Assembly: GCA_948485625.1 (NCBI GenBank)
Contig: CAOMRW010000016.1
Coordinates: 1-47,033, forward strand
Length of the DNA: 47,033 nt
DNA from: an uncultured Clostridia bacterium
Lineage (GTDB): Bacteria; Bacillota; Clostridia; TANB77; CAG-508
Direction of reading: 5' to 3'
In this document: one piece after another, positions 33,774 to 43,011 of the stretch
Layout: every line of letters begins with the position of its first letter
Position numbering within the stretch: position 1 is the stretch's first letter
Notes under the pieces: generated by a model
Told to the model about the DNA's origin: nothing
The model's input: only the letters and a program-made list of their open reading frames with translations
The model's database searches: none
Position numbers and translations under genes: made by a program

Positions 33774-35894
33774 ATGATTGATAAGAAAAATATTATTGTA
33801 GAACTTATGAAAGATGAAGATTATACACCAATGAAAGCCAAAGAAATGGCTATTATATTAGGTGTTCCTAAAAGAGAGTATAGTAAGTTTTTAGAAGTAT
33901 TGAAAGAGTTAGAAGAAGATTATAAAATAGTAAAAAATAAGAAAAATAGGTATAAACTTATTGGAGAAAACTTTGTGGAGGGAGTATATAGAAAGAATCA
34001 AAAAGGTTTTGGTTTTGTAAAAATTGAAAATCAAGAGGATGAAATATATATTTCAAAGGAAAATTCTTTAAGGGCATTAAATGGTGATAGGGTTTTAGTA
34101 GAGATTTTGGAAGAAAAAAATAAAATAAAAAATGCAGAGGGAAAAATCAAAAAGATATTAAAACATGAGAAAGAGACTGTGGTTGGTACTTTTCAGAAGA
34201 GTGATAGCTTTGGTTTTGTAGTTCCAGATGATAGAAGTTTGGGAACAGATATATTTATTTCTAAAAATAATTTTGGTAAAGCGAGAAATGGACACAAAGT
34301 ATTGGTTCAAATAACTAAATATCCTGAAAAAGGTAAAAATGCAGAAGGAAAGATTATAGAAGTGTTAGGTGAGCCAAATCAAGCTGGTGTAGATATGTTA
34401 TCTTTAATAAAGGAATATAATTTACCAGCAAAATTCCCTGAACAGGTTGTGGAAGAGGCAAAAAAATATGGTGATAAGATTGATGAAAAGGATATTCCTA
34501 ATAGAGTTGATTGTAGAGAACATGTAATTTTTACAATTGATGGGGAGGATGCTAAAGATTTAGATGATGCAGTAAGAGTTATAAAATTAGAGAATGGAAA
34601 TTATAGATTAGATGTTCATATTGCTGATGTGAGTTTTTATGTAAGAGAAGGCAGTTTGTTAGATAATGAAGCACAGATAAGAGGTACAAGTATATATATG
34701 CTAAGTAGAGTAATACCAATGCTTCCTAGAGAATTGTCAAATGGGATTTGTAGTTTAAATGCAGGAGAAGACAGATTTACTTTGTCATGTTCAATGGAAA
34801 TAGATTTAAAAGGAAAAATTGTTTCAGCAGAGGTATATAAAGGAATAATAAATGTATGTGAAAGAATGAATTATCATGATGTGCAAAAAATTTTAGATAA
34901 GTCAGATGAACAAGTTTTAAATAGATATGCAAAATATATTCATGATTTTGAATTAATGGCAGAACTTGCTACTATTTTGAAAGAGAGAAGATTAGAACAA
35001 GGGTATTTAAATTTAGATATTCCAGAGAGTAAGATTGAATTAGATAAAGATGGAAGAGCTATTAATATAGGAAAATATGAGACAAGTTTTAGTAATGAAA
35101 TAATAGAACAATTTATGTTGATTGCAAATGAAGCGATTGCAGAGAAATTTTATTGGTTAGATGCACCATTTATATATAGAGTACATGAGGATCCTGATAT
35201 AGATAAAGTAAAGGATTTAAATAAATTTCTATTTGATTTTGGATTGAAAATGAAAATAACAAATGATAAGTTGTATCCAACAGAAGTTTCTAAAGTATTG
35301 GAAGAAATAAAAGGTAAAGATGAAGAGAAAGTAATTTCGACTTTAATATTGAGAACTTTGAAACTTGCAAAATATGAATCTCAAAACAAAGGACATTTTG
35401 GAATAGCAAGTAAATATTATTGCCATTTTACATCACCAATAAGAAGATATCCAGACTTATTTATTCATAGGATAATATCAAAATATTTAGAAGAAAATTA
35501 TATTGTTGATGATGAATTTATTGAAGAATATAAGCAAAAGGCAGAAAAGAGGGCATTAACTTCATCAGAAAGAGAAAAAATAGCAACAAAAGTTGAAAGA
35601 GATAGTGAAGATTTGAAGAAAGCAGAATATATGGAGAATAAGATTGGTGAAGAATATGATGGAATAGTTTCTTCTGTTACTCAATTTGGAATTTTTGTGG
35701 AGCTTGAGAATACTGTTGAGGGATTGATTAGATTTGAGAATTTAGGCGATGAATATTTTATATATGATGAAGATAGAAAAAGGTTGATAGGAGAAAGGTC
35801 AAAGAAGATATACAAAATAGGTGATAGAGTTAATATTAGAGTTATATCTGCTAATAAGACATTAAGACAGATTGATTTTGAGATTGTTGAGTAA
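33774..35894 (+). CDS. rnr: Ribonuclease R
   Basis: 706 residues from ATG 33774, with GAAAGGA upstream (a weaker in-frame start lies at 33759). Order of domains: helix-turn-helix-like head, two cold-shock domains (KGFGFVKIENQEDEIYISKE and FGFVVPDDRSLGTDIFISKN), the RNB catalytic domain with FTIDGEDAKDLDDAVRV, and an S1 domain near the end (YDGIVSSVTQFGIFVELEN). RNase R degrades structured RNA 3' to 5' and takes part in rRNA and tmRNA quality control. The tail lacks the long basic extension seen in some homologues. Confidence 0.96.
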   Translation: MIDKKNIIVELMKDEDYTPMKAKEMAIILGVPKREYSKFLEVLKELEEDYKIVKNKKNRYKLIGENFVEGVYRKNQKGFGFVKIENQEDEIYISKENSLRALNGDRVLVEILEEKNKIKNAEGKIKKILKHEKETVVGTFQKSDSFGFVVPDDRSLGTDIFISKNNFGKARNGHKVLVQITKYPEKGKNAEGKIIEVLGEPNQAGVDMLSLIKEYNLPAKFPEQVVEEAKKYGDKIDEKDIPNRVDCREHVIFTIDGEDAKDLDDAVRVIKLENGNYRLDVHIADVSFYVREGSLLDNEAQIRGTSIYMLSRVIPMLPRELSNGICSLNAGEDRFTLSCSMEIDLKGKIVSAEVYKGIINVCERMNYHDVQKILDKSDEQVLNRYAKYIHDFELMAELATILKERRLEQGYLNLDIPESKIELDKDGRAINIGKYETSFSNEIIEQFMLIANEAIAEKFYWLDAPFIYRVHEDPDIDKVKDLNKFLFDFGLKMKITNDKLYPTEVSKVLEEIKGKDEEKVISTLILRTLKLAKYESQNKGHFGIASKYYCHFTSPIRRYPDLFIHRIISKYLEENYIVDDEFIEEYKQKAEKRALTSSEREKIATKVERDSEDLKKAEYMENKIGEEYDGIVSSVTQFGIFVELENTVEGLIRFENLGDEYFIYDEDRKRLIGERSKKIYKIGDRVNIRVISANKTLRQIDFEIVE

Positions 35895-36083
35895 TTTTTG
35901 TATATTTTTCTGTCGATGTGCAATAAGTTAAAAAATTCACTTGTATGACAGATAGGTTTTTATTGAAAATATAAATATTTTTTAAATTTTAATTTTATAT
36001 TTTGATGTTTTGTGATATTATTATTGTATATCGACAGATTAGGAATATAGAAACATTAATATGCAGTTATTTGAAATAAATGG
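35895..36083 (+). promoter_or_regulatory. Likely CRISPR leader region
   Basis: 189 AT-rich bases without a gene, between rnr and the first repeat. It contains a long-range inverted pair TCTGTCGAT / ATCGACAGA about 110 bases apart. It is taken as the leader side because repeats decay at the other end of the array. Confidence 0.45.
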
Positions 36084-36493
36084 ATAGTAATTTATGTATA
36101 TTATAATATAAAGAAAAAGAATAGTGGTGTTATAGTACAGCTAGATAGCATAGTAATTTATGTATATTATAATATAAAGCATCTTTATATCCAGGTACTT
36201 CCTCATCTTCATTGATAGTAATTTATGTATATTATAATATAAAGGTTATAATGAACGAATTTGTTTCAGCACTAGTTAAATAGTAATTTATGTATATTAT
36301 AATATAAAGAATTGTAATGCAATTTTAGTTGCATCTTGTTTTTGATAGTAATTTATGTATATTATAATATAAAGCTTGTTGCCAAGACACAACCATTACC
36401 ATTAATCAAATAGTAATTTATGTATATTAGAATATAAAGCAAAATAGAGAAAGACTTTTCATGGTATCTATTTATATAGTAATTTATGTATAT
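36084..36493 (+). CRISPR. CRISPR array, six full repeats and a truncated seventh
   Basis: A 30-base repeat (starting ATAGTAATTTATG and ending TATTATAATATAAAG) begins at 36084, 36150, 36215, 36280, 36345 and 36410; the sixth has one change. A seventh starting at 36476 matches only its first 18 bases. The six spacers are 36, 35, 35, 35, 35 and 36 bases long, all different and richer in G+C than the repeat. Bases 14-27 of the repeat are a perfect palindrome TATATTATAATATA. Regular repeat and spacer sizes support CRISPR. No cas gene is in the window. Loss at the right end places the trailer there and the leader on the left. Confidence 0.88.
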
Positions 36494-36535
36494 GGCAGAC
36501 ATCGTGTAATTTTAATAACAATAATGATTTAAATA

Positions 36536-36576
36536 AACAACTTAAAAAGTATATGATAATACTATTTTAAGTTGTT
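36536..36576. terminator. Terminator between CRISPR array and ger operon
   Basis: AACAACTTAAAA and TTTTAAGTTGTT form a 12-bp stem with an inner AGTAT/ATACT pair. It follows the last ger-operon gene on the minus strand. Confidence 0.65.
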
Positions 36577-36581
36577 TTATC

Positions 36582-36758
36582 TTATCTTAGAAATACAATA
36601 ATATTAACAAACAAAATAACAATAATAGAAAAACATATAATACTAATTCCTCCTGATTTATTATTTTGAGTATTAATTTCATATAGGCCATATGCTATAG
36701 TTTTAATTAAAGTATAAATTGTAATAATTATAAAAAGAAAATGATATAGAAAACTCAT
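36582..36758 (-). CDS. Small two-span membrane protein at the end of the ger operon
   Basis: 58 residues; TGGAGG lies 7 bases before the ATG. It has two hydrophobic segments (about 3-25 and 38-57) joined by a polar loop LYEINTQNNKSGG. It starts 15 bases after gerAC ends, on the same strand, and a terminator follows, so it is the fourth gene of the operon. Small two-span 'D subunit' proteins that modulate germinant receptors are known in Bacillus ger operons, and this protein fits in size, topology and position. Homology was not tested. Confidence 0.65.
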   Translation of the reverse strand: MSFLYHFLFIIITIYTLIKTIAYGLYEINTQNNKSGGISIICFSIIVILFVNIIVFLR

Positions 36759-36772
36759 AGAAAACCTCCATT

Positions 36773-37996
36773 TTAAGTTTGTGTTAATAAAAATCCAGAA
36801 TCTATAACTGTATTTATATTAATATCAAAAGTAGAATTTTTATAATTCTTTAACCAATCATATTTATTGTATTCAGTGCTAGTATTAAATTTAGAAAGTG
36901 CATATACTCCAAATCCATTTATATCACTTTCAAAATTTGTAGATGTTTTATATAAATAATTAGAAAATTGACTTTCTAAATAGCTATTGCAAGAATTTGA
37001 AATTCTATTTAAAACTTCTGGATTAAGATATTGGGCATCTTTTTTCATAGAATATATTTTTCCTGAAAATTTTAGATTTATTTTTATATATGGTGCACCA
37101 TTAACAATATTTACTTTGATATCATGAGTACTATTTGGTGTTAAATAAATATCAATTTTTGAATTTGGGTCTTCAGGGTTAGGAATAGAAATTAGAAAAG
37201 TATCAATTTGTTTTCTTATATTTAGAAAACAAATTGTTTCAATAGCATTTAACTCTCCAGCTAATTTATCATCTTTAAAAACAGCAAGACCAATATTTTG
37301 AGATGCTCTACTACCACTTATAGGACTTTCATTAGATTTTATAGAAGACTCATTAGGACTTGGGGACTGTGAAGAATTATTATCAGAAGTGATTATTCCT
37401 CCTAATATAGCATAAGGAGAACAAGAATTACATACTAAAGCATTAAAAAAATCTCCTATAGTTGCATTACAAGTATATCCTGTATATTCACTAGTGTTTG
37501 GAAATATATCATAATATCTTGGAATTAAACTTTCTAAGCTAGGAACTGAGTTTTCTATATAATATCTAGTGTTACATTTGCTAATAACTATATTTGAGGA
37601 AGGACGTACTTGAACTTCATTTATTAAAGAAAATATTTCATCAGATATTCCTTCTTTAGCTAATTCTTCTGAAAAAATTATAAGTTTACAGTGAGATAAA
37701 TTAACTTTTTTTCCTAAATAAGCATTCATAATATTAATACCATTTGTTATTGACGAACAATCTACACTATTTAATACAGGCTTTGTATCAGATCCACTTT
37801 CTGGGCTTGGAGAAGGTGCTAAAAATTCGAAAGTTACTTTTAATTTATTTGATGTTGACTTATCAATTCCAATTGCCACTGCAAATGCTAAATTATCTAA
37901 ATTTAGTGAATTATAAGATGCAGAGAAAGTTGAAATAAAAATAATTATTAAAATTAATATAAAAATTTTATTAAATACATTACTAATTTTTATCAC
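36773..37996 (-). CDS. gerAC: Spore germination protein, Ger(x)C family
   Basis: 407 residues. The hydrophobic start KIFILILIIIFISTFSASYN is followed by LDNLAFAVAIGIDKS, where the family normally has a lipobox Cys and then W-D-x-R-E. Here no Cys is present, so the usual lipid anchor is missing and the N-terminal span may anchor the protein instead. Later conserved parts: CKLIIFSEELAKEGI and PYIKINLKFSGKIYS. GerAC is the C subunit of nutrient germinant receptors in the spore inner membrane. Overlaps gerAB by 14 bases. Confidence 0.88.
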   Translation of the reverse strand: MIKISNVFNKIFILILIIIFISTFSASYNSLNLDNLAFAVAIGIDKSTSNKLKVTFEFLAPSPSPESGSDTKPVLNSVDCSSITNGINIMNAYLGKKVNLSHCKLIIFSEELAKEGISDEIFSLINEVQVRPSSNIVISKCNTRYYIENSVPSLESLIPRYYDIFPNTSEYTGYTCNATIGDFFNALVCNSCSPYAILGGIITSDNNSSQSPSPNESSIKSNESPISGSRASQNIGLAVFKDDKLAGELNAIETICFLNIRKQIDTFLISIPNPEDPNSKIDIYLTPNSTHDIKVNIVNGAPYIKINLKFSGKIYSMKKDAQYLNPEVLNRISNSCNSYLESQFSNYLYKTSTNFESDINGFGVYALSKFNTSTEYNKYDWLKNYKNSTFDININTVIDSGFLLTQT

Positions 37997-39077
37997 CTAC
38001 CTTTCTTTTTTTTAGATTTGCTAAGATTAAAATAGTTATTCCTAAAATAAATCCAACAGCAATTCTAAGATATCTATAAATATTAGTTTCAAGAAAATTT
38101 GCTATTGCATAATTTTGTGGAAGTAGAGAAAGCCCAAAAATTAATAGTACAATAATATTTAGTATTGGTTTTATATCTGATAAATTAAACATTTTATTAA
38201 AAATATGAGCAGAAAATTTACAAGTTATACTTAAAAAACAACAAAATGAAATTATCCAGATTAATAGAAATATAGATTCAAATCTTTGAAAGAATGAACC
38301 AAATTCTATATAACGAGCTGCTGAAAACAAAGGCATTATCTCATCAGCAGTTATAAAAAATGAAAACATGAAAAGCAATGTTCCTACACATAAAAGTATA
38401 AATAATCCAGTAGAGATAACAGATATTATTGCAATCTTCTTGAATTTTTGAGGTTCTTTTAACATTGGTGGTAAAAAATATAAATAACATATACCTCCAA
38501 AAGCTCCAATATTTTTTAACCCTAATATAAATGTGTTATAAAATCCATCACCAATAATAGGATAAATACGCCTAAATGAAAAATTATCTAAATTTCCACA
38601 AAATAATAGTATAGAACTTAATAATACTAAAGGAAAAACTATTGATGAAGTATTTATAGTTGCATTAAAACTTAATTTATTTACTAAATAAATAGAAATT
38701 ATAAATGTTAATATAACAAAGATATAATTTGTTAATGGGTAATACACTACTACAAGTCCTTCACAAAAATTTCTTAACATTATACTAGAGCTAATTGTAA
38801 AATAAACTATAAAAAATCCACCAACAATATTTTTTAGAATATTACCACCTAAAAATTTTGAGATATCTAATAAATCTAATCCAGGAAATTTTTCAAATAA
38901 TTTACAAAATAGTATAATAATAAATAATACTACAACTGTGATATATATAATATTCAATAATGCTGCTGATTTAGTTTCATTTATAAATGTTCTTGGTAAA
39001 GAGCTTGTAATATATGAAACTGCTATAGATAATGTGAGCAGTATAGCACTTATTGTGCCAATTTTAGATTTTACCAT
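37983..39077 (-). CDS. gerAB: Spore germination permease, GerAB family
   Basis: 364 residues, 10 membrane segments. APC-superfamily GerAB type; recognisable parts are LPRTFINETKSAALLNIIYI and the run LDLLDISKFLGGNILKNIV. The B subunit is thought to bind the germinant. GGGGTGAAAAA precedes the ATG. Middle gene of the ger operon. Confidence 0.9.
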   Translation of the reverse strand: MVKSKIGTISAILLTLSIAVSYITSSLPRTFINETKSAALLNIIYITVVVLFIIILFCKLFEKFPGLDLLDISKFLGGNILKNIVGGFFIVYFTISSSIMLRNFCEGLVVVYYPLTNYIFVILTFIISIYLVNKLSFNATINTSSIVFPLVLLSSILLFCGNLDNFSFRRIYPIIGDGFYNTFILGLKNIGAFGGICYLYFLPPMLKEPQKFKKIAIISVISTGLFILLCVGTLLFMFSFFITADEIMPLFSAARYIEFGSFFQRFESIFLLIWIISFCCFLSITCKFSAHIFNKMFNLSDIKPILNIIVLLIFGLSLLPQNYAIANFLETNIYRYLRIAVGFILGITILILANLKKRKVGDKN

Positions 39078-39105
39078 TTTTTCACCCCTTAATAAGATTG
39101 TATTA

Positions 39106-40794
39106 TTATTGAAATTTCCATTTCATAGATATATCTTCCTGTTTTCTCTCTTTTTTGGGAGCAAGGTATGAAGACCTATATTCCCTTTTCCAAATAGGAG
39201 GTAATATAATACCAGTATTTTTTAAGTTTTCCATATGAGAATATGGAATAGAATATGAAACTCCAAATGATTCCATATCACATATAATAGAAATATAAAC
39301 AAATAATCCAGTACCAATTCCTAAGAAACCAGCAATATATCCAAGTAAAATAAATAGGAATCTAAATAATCTTAGATGAAAACTAAAAGAGTAATCAGGA
39401 ATTGCAAAAGAACTTAGAGCGGTTATTGCAACTATAATAATTAATATTGGACTTACAATACCAGCACTTACTGCTGCTTGGCCTATAACTAATGCACCAA
39501 CTATACCTATTGTTGAACCTATTGCAGATGGAACTCTTAAGCTTGCTTCTCTAATAATTTCAAATGATATTTCCATTATAAGGATTTCGAATATTACTGG
39601 AAAAGGAACACTTTCTCTAGCTGATAATATAGAGTAGAGCAGTTCTGTTGGAAGTATTTCTATATGAAAACTGGTGACAGAAACATATAATCCTGGTAGC
39701 AATAAAGCAAAAAATGTTGAGATTATTCTTATTGCTCTTAGAAAATTAGAAAATATAGTTTTTAAATTTCTGTCTTCTGGAGATTTTAAAAAATCAACCA
39801 TAATAGCAGGTAATATTAATGCATATGGAGAACCATTTACTAAAACCACAATTCTACCTTCTAATAAATGTTGAACAGCATTGTCTGGCCTTTCAGTAGA
39901 TATTGCTTTTGGCAATCCCAAAGAATTATTGTCAGTTATCAATTGTTCTAGTTGTCCACTAGATAAAAGGGAGTCTATTTCTAAATTATTTATTCTGTAT
40001 TTAACTTCAGCTATTAAATCACTATTTGCAATATTTTGCATATAACATACTGCACATTTTGTTTTTGTTACTTTTCCTACATCTAAGCTTTCTATTATTA
40101 GATTTTCATTATTTGAAAATCGTCTTAATAAAGAGGTGTTTGTACGAATATTTTCTACAAAGGCCTCATGTGGTCCTTTTATGACTATTTCATTTTCTGG
40201 TTTTGATATACTTCTTTGTTTGAATCCTTTAATATCAATATCTAATGCAATATTAAGAGTATCTACAAAAAGAGCACAATTTCCTGAATTGACACCAGAG
40301 AAGATTTTTTCAAATGAGTTACTTTGTTTGATGCTATTTTGAGGAATTAGGCAACTTTCAATGTAGTCTATTAAATCGAATTTTTTTACTTTTCTAACAG
40401 TTATGTTGTTTGTTACAGCTTCTGAAATTATTCTGTTTTGGTCTCCATCAAAAAGATTGTTTTTGTTACGCATCATTAATGGTTCTAGAACATAGTCATT
40501 TAAAATTTGTGTATCAATCATTCCATCAATATATAGTAGTAATGCCTTATGTTGTTTGCCTCTAGCATTTAGAATGAATTCACGTGTTATGATATCACTA
40601 TTTATTAGTAGATTATATTGTGTTTTTATATATTCTAAATTTACATCTAAACTAGCAAATATATTTTTTGTTTCATTTATTTCAGGTTTTATTGTTTTAG
40701 AGTTGGAATTGTTGAAATCATTTGGTAGAAAGAATTCATAGCTACAGGGAGGAGTGTAAGTGAAGATGTTTTTCACAAAGTTTTTTATTTTCAT
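39106..40794 (-). CDS. gerAA: Spore germination protein, GerAA family
   Basis: 562 residues from ATG 40794, with TGGAGAAAAT upstream; the open frame also allows a start at 40842. A large hydrophilic N-terminal domain (1-290) includes VDTLNIALDIDIKGFKQR and KGPHEAFVENIRTNTSLLRR, then four to five membrane segments (about 310-500) with GRIVVLVNGSPYALILPA and VPSAIGSTIGIVGALVIGQA. These are hallmark blocks of GerA A-subunits. With gerAB and gerAC it forms a germinant receptor. Promoter is probably forespore-specific; not resolved here. Confidence 0.93.
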   Translation of the reverse strand: MKIKNFVKNIFTYTPPCSYEFFLPNDFNNSNSKTIKPEINETKNIFASLDVNLEYIKTQYNLLINSDIITREFILNARGKQHKALLLYIDGMIDTQILNDYVLEPLMMRNKNNLFDGDQNRIISEAVTNNITVRKVKKFDLIDYIESCLIPQNSIKQSNSFEKIFSGVNSGNCALFVDTLNIALDIDIKGFKQRSISKPENEIVIKGPHEAFVENIRTNTSLLRRFSNNENLIIESLDVGKVTKTKCAVCYMQNIANSDLIAEVKYRINNLEIDSLLSSGQLEQLITDNNSLGLPKAISTERPDNAVQHLLEGRIVVLVNGSPYALILPAIMVDFLKSPEDRNLKTIFSNFLRAIRIISTFFALLLPGLYVSVTSFHIEILPTELLYSILSARESVPFPVIFEILIMEISFEIIREASLRVPSAIGSTIGIVGALVIGQAAVSAGIVSPILIIIVAITALSSFAIPDYSFSFHLRLFRFLFILLGYIAGFLGIGTGLFVYISIICDMESFGVSYSIPYSHMENLKNTGIILPPIWKREYRSSYLAPKKERKQEDISMKWKFQ

Positions 40795-40941
40795 ATTTTC
40801 TCCATTCATTTTATATTTGGTTTTTAATTGTATTATTGGCAAAAAAAATCAAAATATACTAGTTTTTAACAACAAAGAATGATATAATTAAAATGATTGG
40901 AGTTTTACAAATTATATGTTTGTGAAAGAGGGGATTATATA

Positions 40942-42066
40942 ATGAAATCTAAGATAACATCTTTTTTAATGTCTTTAATGACTATATTGTTATTAGGAGT
41001 ATTAGTTTTTTTAGGAATAATTATTTATAATGAGTTTGCAAATAAAAGTATAGTGAGTGATGTTAAAGAGTTTATTTCAAATATTACGATTTCCTCTGAA
41101 AGTCCAGACAAAAATGTGAATATGCCAGAGAAAATAGAGATTATAGATAATGAATTAGATGAATCAAATGTTTTAAATGAAAATATAGATTATAATAGGA
41201 GAAAAGGATATAGATATTTTTTTGAACAGTTGGATGAATATTCTAAAATAATATATAATGCACTAGATGAAAATAAACAAAATATGAAGCTAGGTACATA
41301 TGAGGTGGATTTAGGAAGTGCATTTTCTTCATTACTTTCTCAAAATGATGGAGATAAGTTGTTGGGAGATTATTATCAATCTGCTATAGAGGCTTTTTCT
41401 TATGATAATCCAGATGTTTTTTATATAGAGTATTTAAAATTATCTTTGAATATTGAAACAACAACTAGAGGATACAAGACTACTTATAGAGTTTTTCTGA
41501 ATTCAGGAGATTCAGAGAATTATTTGACTGATGAGTTTTCATCAAAGGAGAAAATTGATAATGCTTTGGACGATATTGAAAAAGTAAAATCTTATTTTGT
41601 TCAAAATAGAAAAATAGATGCATATCAAAATATAAAATTGGTTCATGATTATTTAATTGATAGTATAGAGTATGAACAGTCAACTTCAAAATCTAATATT
41701 TATAATTTGTATGGAGCTCTTATAAATAAAGAGTGTGTTTGTGAAGGATATGCAAAGGCCTTTAAATATTTAATGGATTCTTTAGATTTACCATGTATTA
41801 TTGTAGTTGGGAAAGCTACTAATTCAGAGGGAGATACAGAAAATCATGCTTGGAATTATGTACAGTTAAATGGAGTTTGGTATGGTGTTGATTGTACATG
41901 GGATGACCCAATATTAGAGGGAATAGGATATATAAGCGATGCTACTAAGCATAAATATTTTTTAAAAGGACAAAGTGAATTTAATAAAACACACATACCA
42001 AATGGTCAATTTACAAAAGATGGAAAGTTATTTAAGTTTCCAGAGTTGAGTATAAATAATTTTTAA
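40942..42066 (+). CDS. Membrane-anchored transglutaminase-like protein
   Basis: 374 residues from ATG 40942, with AGAGGGG upstream; the frame extends to 40897 without a ribosome site. N-terminal membrane segment (MTILLLGVLVFLGIIIYNEF) then an outer domain. The transglutaminase/protease-like core has C267 in ECVCEGYAKAF, H302 in ENHAWNYV and D317 in WYGVDCTWDDP, the expected Cys-His-Asp triad. Members of this group act on cell-surface proteins or peptidoglycan peptides; the substrate is unknown. It is followed 12 bases later by the Asp23-type ATPase. Confidence 0.8.
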   Translation: MKSKITSFLMSLMTILLLGVLVFLGIIIYNEFANKSIVSDVKEFISNITISSESPDKNVNMPEKIEIIDNELDESNVLNENIDYNRRKGYRYFFEQLDEYSKIIYNALDENKQNMKLGTYEVDLGSAFSSLLSQNDGDKLLGDYYQSAIEAFSYDNPDVFYIEYLKLSLNIETTTRGYKTTYRVFLNSGDSENYLTDEFSSKEKIDNALDDIEKVKSYFVQNRKIDAYQNIKLVHDYLIDSIEYEQSTSKSNIYNLYGALINKECVCEGYAKAFKYLMDSLDLPCIIVVGKATNSEGDTENHAWNYVQLNGVWYGVDCTWDDPILEGIGYISDATKHKYFLKGQSEFNKTHIPNGQFTKDGKLFKFPELSINNF

Positions 42067-42078
42067 AGGAGAGTTAAA

Positions 42079-42957
42079 ATGTCATTAAAAGATAAAATAC
42101 CAAATTTACCAAATTTATCAAAAATTATACCAAATAAGATAAAAGTTTATGCTTTTGTTGGTCCATCAGGAACTGGAAAGAGTTATAGAGCTCAAATGGT
42201 TGCTAGTGAAAAAAATATTAGTTTTATAATTGATGATGGATTATTAATTAAAGATAATGAGGTCATTGCTGGTGAATCAGCTAAAAAGGCTCCAACTAAA
42301 ATAGAAACAGTAAAGCATGCATTATTTTATAAAGAAGAAGAAAAAATGGAGATAGTAAAGGCTTTGAAAAAATATAAGCCTGAAAGTATATTGATACTTG
42401 GTACTTCAGATGGAATGGTTCAAAAAATTGTAGCAAATTTAGGACTTCCAGAGATATCTGATACAACATATATTACAGAGGTTGCAACCCAGGAAGAAAT
42501 GCAAACTGCAAGAAGAATAAGAGTAACAGAGGGAAAACATGTTATTCCAGTACCAACCTTTGAAATAAAGAAAGATTTTTCAGGTTATTTATTAGATCCA
42601 TTACAAATATTTAAAACAAAGGGAAGAGGTCAAAAGCCATATATATCAGAGAAATCTATAATTAGACCAACTTTTAGTTATTTAGGGAATTTTACAATTT
42701 CTGATACAGTTTTTAGACAAATATTAGAGTATTTAGTAGTAAAAACACCAGGTATTTATAAGGTTCAGAAAATTAGAGTAGAGAATTTTGGTGAAGGTGC
42801 AAAACTATATATGGAAGTTACAATTGTGTATGGGTTTAATGTGATTGATGGTATAAATGAATTTAAAAATAGGGCAAGAAAGGAAATTGAAAAGTTAACA
42901 GCAATGAATGTTGAAGAGTTTGAAGTAGTTGTTAAAAATATTTATGTTCCAGAATGA
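42079..42957 (+). CDS. P-loop ATPase with Asp23/Gls24-like C-terminal domain
   Basis: 292 residues; AAAGGAG before the ATG. Walker A GPSGTGKS at 28-35 in KVYAFVGPSGTGKSYRAQ; a beta strand ESILILGTSDGMV may carry the Walker B role. From about 200 the sequence becomes Asp23-like: TISDTVFRQILEYLVVKTPG, EVTIVYGFNVIDGINEFKNR, and an ending EEFEVVVKNIYVPE. Asp23 proteins are envelope-linked and bind membranes via partners. The pairing of a P-loop with Asp23 is unusual. The TGA stop lies inside a REP-type hairpin. Confidence 0.75.
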   Translation: MSLKDKIPNLPNLSKIIPNKIKVYAFVGPSGTGKSYRAQMVASEKNISFIIDDGLLIKDNEVIAGESAKKAPTKIETVKHALFYKEEEKMEIVKALKKYKPESILILGTSDGMVQKIVANLGLPEISDTTYITEVATQEEMQTARRIRVTEGKHVIPVPTFEIKKDFSGYLLDPLQIFKTKGRGQKPYISEKSIIRPTFSYLGNFTISDTVFRQILEYLVVKTPGIYKVQKIRVENFGEGAKLYMEVTIVYGFNVIDGINEFKNRARKEIEKLTAMNVEEFEVVVKNIYVPE

Positions 42958-42990
42958 GGATTTGGGGACGAGTCAAAAATCCTCATTTTT
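42955..42990. repeat. Single REP-type unit and terminator
   Basis: TGAGGATTT and AAATCCTCA pair around GGGGACGAGTCAA, followed by T5. It contains the stop of the ATPase gene. It is the cleanest single unit of the family seen doubled at 1998-2066. Confidence 0.85.
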
Positions 42991-43011
42991 ATATGAAAGG
43001 ATGAAAATGAA

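Noticed and set aside
36084..36493. Ordinary tandem repeat or promoter repeats instead of CRISPR
   Set aside because: Spacer lengths are constant at 35-36 bases, spacers are all different, and repeats are nearly identical, which fits CRISPR far better.
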